From Owenia fusiformis (taxonomy: Eukaryota > Annelida > Polychaeta > Sabellida > Oweniidae), in NCBI GenBank assembly GCA_903813345.2, contig CAIIXF020000006.1, forward strand, positions 27,971,936 through 28,035,935: a stretch of DNA of 64,000 nt. The letters run 5' to 3'. The notes beneath the pieces are model-generated. The model saw only the letters and a program-made list of their open reading frames with translations. It searched no databases and was not told the DNA's origin. Of this stretch, positions 58,639-64,000 are shown piece by piece; the stretch's first letter is position 1, and every line of letters begins with the position of its first letter. The position numbers and the translations under genes are program-made.

Positions 58639-60109
58639 GTAAAGTATGATTTTAAGACTACAGTAAAACCTGAAAAGTGGAACACCTCTGAAAGTGGAAC
58701 ACCTCCATTAGTAGAACACTTCTCAAAACACCGTTACCCATTCGTTTAAGGTAAAATGAACCTCTGTAAATGACACACCTTCAAAGTGGAACGCTATTTT
58801 GATGAATTAAGGCAGGCCCCACTTGTACAGGATTTACTATACCTTATATGATGTTTTATATAATCAAAATGATGATGCTTTCTTTGAAGTGTTCACATTT
58901 GATATGTTGGAGGTTTGCTGAATTGAAACATAGTTGAAATCAAGGTCAAACTGAAGGTCAACTTAAGGTCATGTGTTATAAGTCACTATGCAGCAAGAAA
59001 GAGAGTACTTCTTACTATAAAGCATGGTGGTCTGTCTTTCATTCTGTCTGTGTGTCTGTCTGGATATCTCCTCCTAGACAATTTAACCTTGGGGCCTCAT
59101 ACTAAGTCAACATACTAAATGGGTTGGTGGGCATTCTACGAATGTCAGAGATCAAGGTCATTCCAAGATAAAAGTTTAATATCCAGGTATTTGGCTTTAT
59201 AAGACCCTTGGTCTGTGCTGTTCCCCTTGATGACCCATGATAAGTGACATAAGATCAAGGTCAACTTTACGGATCAATGTTGTTCCAAGGTCAAAAGTCA
59301 ATATCTTGGTATTTGGCGTTTTAATCCATTTGGGGCCTGTTGTGACCCTTAGATTACCTGAGTTCAGTGTAGAGAAAAACTTTGAAATGATGGAGGTTTT
59401 GTTATAAATATACAATTAGGGTGAACCAAGTCTCGTATGAATTAATTAATAAATACTAATTTGCTATAATCAATGTATTAGTTATTGTATGTATTTCATA
59501 CAAACTGCACATACATGTACTATATATATTGCATATATCAAATGCTAACTGTACATAACATCTAAGTAAATATTGCATGCTGCACATAACAACATATATA
59601 TTGTTTACAATAAGTCACATATTAAGTGATATAAGCAAGTTAAACTGTTAAAATAATTACTAAAATCATGCATTTAATACATTGTGTTACTATTATAGAA
59701 TAATTAATTTGAGATTCCTAAGGAATCTTAGTCTTATAAATGAAGCATAAATATGGCATACAATATGTACTAACTGTACATAGTGTACACCGACAACTGT
59801 ACACACCTACATGTGCACATATTTTTTTTACTTAAATTGTGCCATAAAATAGATATTTAGAAAGAATTATTGAAAGTATGTGTATTGTTGAGAACATAAA
59901 TTAAAATGTGCTATATTTTGAAGTAACACTGTAAAATATAATGCTTAAAACTAATTTTGTGACACAAAAGTAAGTATTATACTTATTGGAAAGCAGTTTA
60001 TAATGCATTTTATCTTTTAATTATATGTTAAAAAGTTGTGTGATGCACACTACAATAGTAAGGTTCAGTCCACTAACTGTGGAGATGTTGGATTGAGATA
60101 TGTGTCCAC
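58639..60109. other. ARPC5 intron 3 or downstream region
   Basis: Contains a pogo-like MITE at 58661-58839 (CAGTAAAACCTG start, CAGGATTTACTA end), a CTGTCTGTGTGTCTGTCTGG-type repeat near 59035-59065 and AT-rich sequence. On the minus strand, bases below 60110 are the 3' UTR of the cytokine-like gene and include several ATTTA pentamers, which are weak evidence in AT-rich DNA. Confidence 0.45.
58661..58839. mobile_element. Pogo-like MITE in ARPC5 intron
   Basis: CAGTAAAACCTG at 58661 (preceded by TA) and an inverted CAGGATTTACTA near 58839 bound a 180-bp element with AAGTGGAACACCTC units. Same family as 37158-37637 and 63294-63480. Confidence 0.75.
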
Positions 60110-62240
60110 TTAGAGCAAGGCTTCTCGGTGTCTTTTAAACTCTGCGTGGATGTAGTCCATAACAGTTGCGCTATCCCTGAGGATGAGATAGTCCCGATTG
60201 TATCTCTCAGCATAGTTGTGAGAGTAGGGGAAGGCATATTTCTTGGCACCCTCCATTGTGACATCACTAGGGTGTGTGATACCATGTGATGTCACAGTAC
60301 AGCACACTTCCATGGAAAGCTTGTGAAGCCCTGTGTCTTGAAGGTATACCTTGATTTGACTTGCCATTTCAAGACTCATTGTGTCCACTGAAGCTTGGAG
60401 GTCATGTTCTTGGCGCAATTGTTCAACGAATGATGATACAAGTTGGATATCGCCATAAGCTCGTTTAAGGGAAATGCTGACCTATAAAAAAAGTTTATTT
60501 TTAAAATTGAAAATTTAGCATTGAAAACAAACATTTGTCAAACTAAAGAAATTCTGAAGTTTTTTATTGCTGAAAAATTATATTTATTTGAATAACCTAT
60601 ACTTACATCATTTGTGGGAAGGGATGGGAGAGTGGGAAACTCGCCAAATGCAGGATAAGAGTACTTGTCAAGTTCTTCCTTGTCACTGTTTGCGATCAGA
60701 CCCTTTCCCAACTGAAACAAAAGAGACTATGTTTACCAAAAAAAGTGCAATATTTTGATTTGTCATAATTAAACATCTGGTCATTAGATAATTTAAAAAT
60801 AAATGGGAAGTTAATATGTGACAAATACTAAACAATGTGTCATCATTATGTCATTTAGAGTAATTTGTGACACATACTTAACAATGTGTCATCATTATTT
60901 CATTTAGAGTAAATTGTGACACATACTAAACAATGTGTCATCAATATGTCATTTAGAGGTTTCGCTTGGTAAATGATTCACTGTATGTATTACTACTCAC
61001 TTTTATATGAATCTCACTATGGACTATGCACTAGATTTAAAACACTTCAAATATCAAAAAAATATTTCTGTACTTACATATAAGTCATTGATGACAGTTG
61101 TCAGGTTTGTCTTTATATTTTGAGCTAAGGCGCTAATCACATGATATTCATGGGCACGATCTGATGGAGAGGGAGTGACCCCTTCCCATCCATCTCCTCC
61201 AGACCCTCCTTGGCAGTTTATGCATGCCACTGGCTTCTGCCAAGGGTACGCTGGGGATACTGTCGTTGTTGGTGCAGATCTGGCATATCCCACCATCATA
61301 CAGACACAAACTGAAAATTAAATATGTTCAAGTTTGAGTGACCAATGATTTAATTTTTAGCATCGGGTAGTACCATATCATCACATTTTTGTATGTCAAA
61401 AAATGTTGAAAATACATTGAAGAGTTTGATTTCATATAATTCCAGATTTCATCATATACTCCATCATCTGTTATTTGTTGGACATGTTTTCTATTGGTAT
61501 GATCTTAATAGAAATTCCAATGCAAACATTTTGGTTCATTGTTAAAAAGTTAAGATTCATATTGATTCATATTGATATCTGATATCAAAAATATATTTAT
61601 GGATGGATTAACACACTTTCAGACTTCAGTTTCATCATAGATTTTTTGTGTGATAATTTCTAGGAATTCTAATGTATTTAACTAGAAATCAGGATGCATC
61701 TAATTTTAATTCATTGTTAAAACCCCTTAAAGTAATTATCATTCTTTAGGTGTTATATTTGTCATACATGTATATTCAATATATTTTTCATCAAACAGTT
61801 ATACTTTATTTAAAAAAAAATTGGCTGAAATGAGTCATTGTCCATCCACCAAAATATAATCTCTCCAATTTTAAACAATATGAAAAGAATCGATTTCGTT
61901 TTTTATGGCAAAGTATCGAATATGACCCGTGACTTCATTCTTTTGTGAATACAAATTGATTCAAAAATAGTTCACTCCATAATGGCATTGAAAAGTAAAT
62001 AATAATCAATGCAAACTTTGAGTTCATTCAGGACTTACGTTCTTTCATTTAGCATTGTATCGCAAATATAAAAAATTCAACACACATTGAAAAGTAGAAT
62101 CCTTTTGTGAAATATTAAAAATCATAATTGGCTGTTGTATGCTTTTTGTAATTAATAAAATAATTTAAAGGTTTGAAAATAAAAATTAAATCTCATGTTA
62201 TTATAAAAATATTTTTACCGAGTATGAATTTCATGTCCAT
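60110..62240 (-). CDS. Candidate class I helical cytokine (IL-6/CNTF-like), secreted
   Basis: Four exons on the minus strand: 62219-62240 (MDMKFIL plus one base), 61078-61310, 60607-60711, 60110-60481; phases 1,0,0, 243 aa. Residues 1-20 form a signal peptide split by the phase-1 intron after seven codons, as in LIF, IL6, CSF3 and EPO. Four long amphipathic stretches follow, at about 57-85, 119-148, 152-184 and 208-242 (for example SALAQNIKTNLTTVINDLY and RDYLILRDSATVMDYIHAEF). A Pro-rich AB loop (AFGEFPTLPSLPTND) recalls CNTF/cardiotrophin proteins. Cysteines are at 37, 40, 180 and 181. I have no homology search; another secreted helical-bundle protein is possible. The TATA box is at 62367-62377. 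Confidence 0.6.
60818..60961. repeat. 49-bp tandem repeat, three copies
   Basis: Units starting GTGACA(C/A)ATACT(T/A)AACAAT at 60818, 60867 and 60916 lie in the second intron of the cytokine-like gene. They are non-coding. Confidence 0.88.
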
Positions 62241-62366
62241 TTTCTTTTTAACTTCTTGATCAACCTTGCGTTTGTAGCAAATATTCCAACTTAATGTTTC
62301 TAGCTGCCTTTTCCTTTGTGGATGAGTTTAATAAATTGTTGATGGATGGGTAGGGGTTTGGATCTC

Positions 62367-62377
62367 ATATTTATATA
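62367..62377 (-). promoter_or_regulatory. TATA box of the cytokine-like gene
   Basis: On the minus strand TATATAAATAT lies about 127-137 bp before the start codon, which places transcription initiation near 62340 and gives a 5' UTR of about 100 bases. A strong TATA box suits an inducible gene. Confidence 0.7.
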
Positions 62378-64000
62378 CATTAGACTGAAACCAATTCTGA
62401 ATCTTAATGAACAGTTCTATTTTAAGATATTAGTGAATATAGTTGAATTTCTGAAACCACACCTTGAATGAATATGTATTATCTATGTACAGGGTGTCCC
62501 GAAAGTATGATTTGCCGAAATTGAAGTTCACTTTACACCAAATTAAAAGTCAGTGTGTCCTCTCTGGCCATGTTAACAGTAGCAATTCTTTTAGGATATG
62601 ACCTTAAAAGAGCCTCACATAGGGGTGTGACATTTTGTAATCCTCTTAAAACCTTTTTTAAGACATTTAAGAAGAGTTTCCTTGCAGTATCTGCCCTCAA
62701 CGTCTTCTTTTCTCAACTCAATATATATCCTATCATGGACGACAGCAAGCAAATTTTCAGTAATATTCAGGTCAAAACAGACAAAAATTGATACTTAATT
62801 GAGTGATGCATCTTTTTGATGGGGTCATCCTAAGGTCATAGTATTTAGCTTATTAATGTACCTTTAAATATTCTTCAAAGTGGTGGTTAGCAATGAGCCA
62901 CACCTACTGTGGGTATATCTGCCAAGAGGGGGGGGGGGGGGGGGTCCCATACTTAACTTTCTGGACACTTTGTATTTAAGGAAGTAATAGATATTGTATG
63001 ATAAATCTTAATACTGTCATACTTTCAGGACACTTTTTATTTAAGGAAGTAATAGATATTGTATGATAAATCTTAATACTGTTACATTTTATCACTCAAT
63101 TGCCATCACATAAAGGTAAACTACAGTTATTCGAGAATTCATATCGTCTTCTAAGAATTTTGATTTCACTTATGAAAAAATGGGGAAAAATGTTGATGTT
63201 TATAATCAGATTACTATGCTGTGGTTATTATTACTGGTAGATATAGTAAAGGTGTATAGGCCAATAGATATACCTTTATGTATTTTTACCTTACAGTGAA
63301 ACCTGTATATTCCAACACCTCTCTAATCCGAACACCTCTCAATATGAACACTTTTTTCTTAGTCCCATAATTGTTACCTCCCATTGACTGACATGTTAAT
63401 AAAACTTGAGATGTGAACACCTGCTAATCTGAACACTTTTTGTTGCTCCCAGAGGCGTTTGAATAAGACAGGTTTTACTGTATGTAAAAAAGGTACGATA
63501 TTGTCGTCAGCTTGGCTTAGGTTATAATTGATGTAAAGTAAACCTGTCGTGACAGATTTGGCAAAAAATCATGCGAAAAGTGCTCAGAATGGTGAAAAAC
63601 TGCATGATTTTGAAAGAATTTCTGGCCGCCAGGGGGAGGCGCAGCATGTTTATTAATTTGAGTTGTAGAAACTGAGGTTGCAGTCATTAGTCATTAAGTT
63701 TCCAGTGTTTGAAATTATCATAAAGTAATTTTCTTGTGAGGGTACGGTTATCAGGATTGAGATCAACATTGTTATCTCAATTAACGTCAAACTTAAAGGT
63801 GAAGGTCATTGTGGTGATAACGACCAGGTAGGCTGTTAAAAAATTGTCACTTTGACAATGAGTAATATTATACTAAGTGATGGTGTCCACTTATAAACAG
63901 CTGTGGATTATGAAATTAATTTGGTTATGGTTTCCTCCACCCCCACCCCTCATCTAACGAAATTTTAAATGTTGATTTGTCACTTTTTCACTTGAATTTT
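62378..64000. other. Repeat-rich right end of window
   Basis: 62491 to about 63040 is bounded by CAGGGTGTCCCGAAAGTATG and CATACTTTCAGGACACTTT, a worn Tc1/mariner-type element with a G homopolymer at about 62927-62943. A short segment is directly duplicated around 62950-63080 (GGAAGTAATAGATATTGTAT). 63294-63480 is a pogo-like MITE. No exon, including the missing ARPC5 terminal exon, could be identified. Confidence 0.5.
63294..63480. mobile_element. Pogo-like MITE
   Basis: CAGTGAAACCTG and CAGGTTTTACTG ends, flanked by TA (63292-63293, 63481-63482). It is 187 bp with internal CAACACCTC and GAACACTTTTT units. It is the simplest member of the family whose expanded version is at 37158-37637. Confidence 0.85.

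Noticed and set aside
62555-62791. Plus-strand open frame near the right end, and its antisense
   Set aside because: It lies inside a worn TIR element; no transposase motif could be recognised in any frame.

Overview
The window is nuclear DNA of a bilaterian invertebrate, AT-rich, with spliceosomal introns and many repeats. Two conserved housekeeping genes (RPL35 and ARPC5), an APE-type LINE, mariner/pogo-like elements and a cysteine-rich extracellular domain type fit a marine lophotrochozoan (mollusc, brachiopod, annelid or nemertean grade). The species cannot be fixed from this sequence. All coding regions are split; I reconstructed exons from splice sites and phase, so CDS spans below run from first to last coding base and exon positions are in the text.

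Layout. 0.7-2.7 kb: 3' end of a cysteine-rich secreted-type gene. 2.7-9.3 kb: repeats, including a mariner fossil and a 714-bp foldback element that ends 16 bp before the TATA box of the next gene. 9.4-14.7, 30.3-36.2 and 38.6-43.5 kb: three tandem, same-strand, six-exon genes for polysaccharide lyase family 8 (PL8; chondroitin/hyaluronan lyase type) ectoenzymes with identical exon lengths and phases in the catalytic part. Copy A ends in an acidic repeat tail followed by a basic tail and has no membrane anchor. Copies B and C end in a Thr/Ser/Pro stalk, one transmembrane helix and a short basic cytosolic tail. 14.7-30.3 kb: repeat-rich gap holding a nested transposon complex (a LINE inside one repeat X, another X and a TIR element inside the LINE). 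45.2-46.0 kb: a two-exon gene for an unrecognised basic helical protein. 46.9-49.7 kb: five-exon gene for a secreted PQQ/quinoprotein-like beta-propeller protein. 51.5-56.4 kb (minus): RPL35 with one C/D box snoRNA-like sequence in each of its three introns. 56.75 kb on (plus): ARPC5, head-to-head with RPL35. 60.1-62.2 kb (minus): a four-exon gene for a small secreted helical protein whose gene structure matches class I long-chain helical cytokines (IL-6/CNTF/LIF/EPO type).

Functionally, the PL8 trio probably makes secreted and cell-surface glycosaminoglycan-cleaving enzymes diversified by tail exchange, and one copy looks mosaic. The most novel items are the PL8 array with an altered active-site loop, the candidate invertebrate cytokine gene, and the RPL35 snoRNA trio. 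Everything here comes from reading the sequence; no database search or alignment was run.
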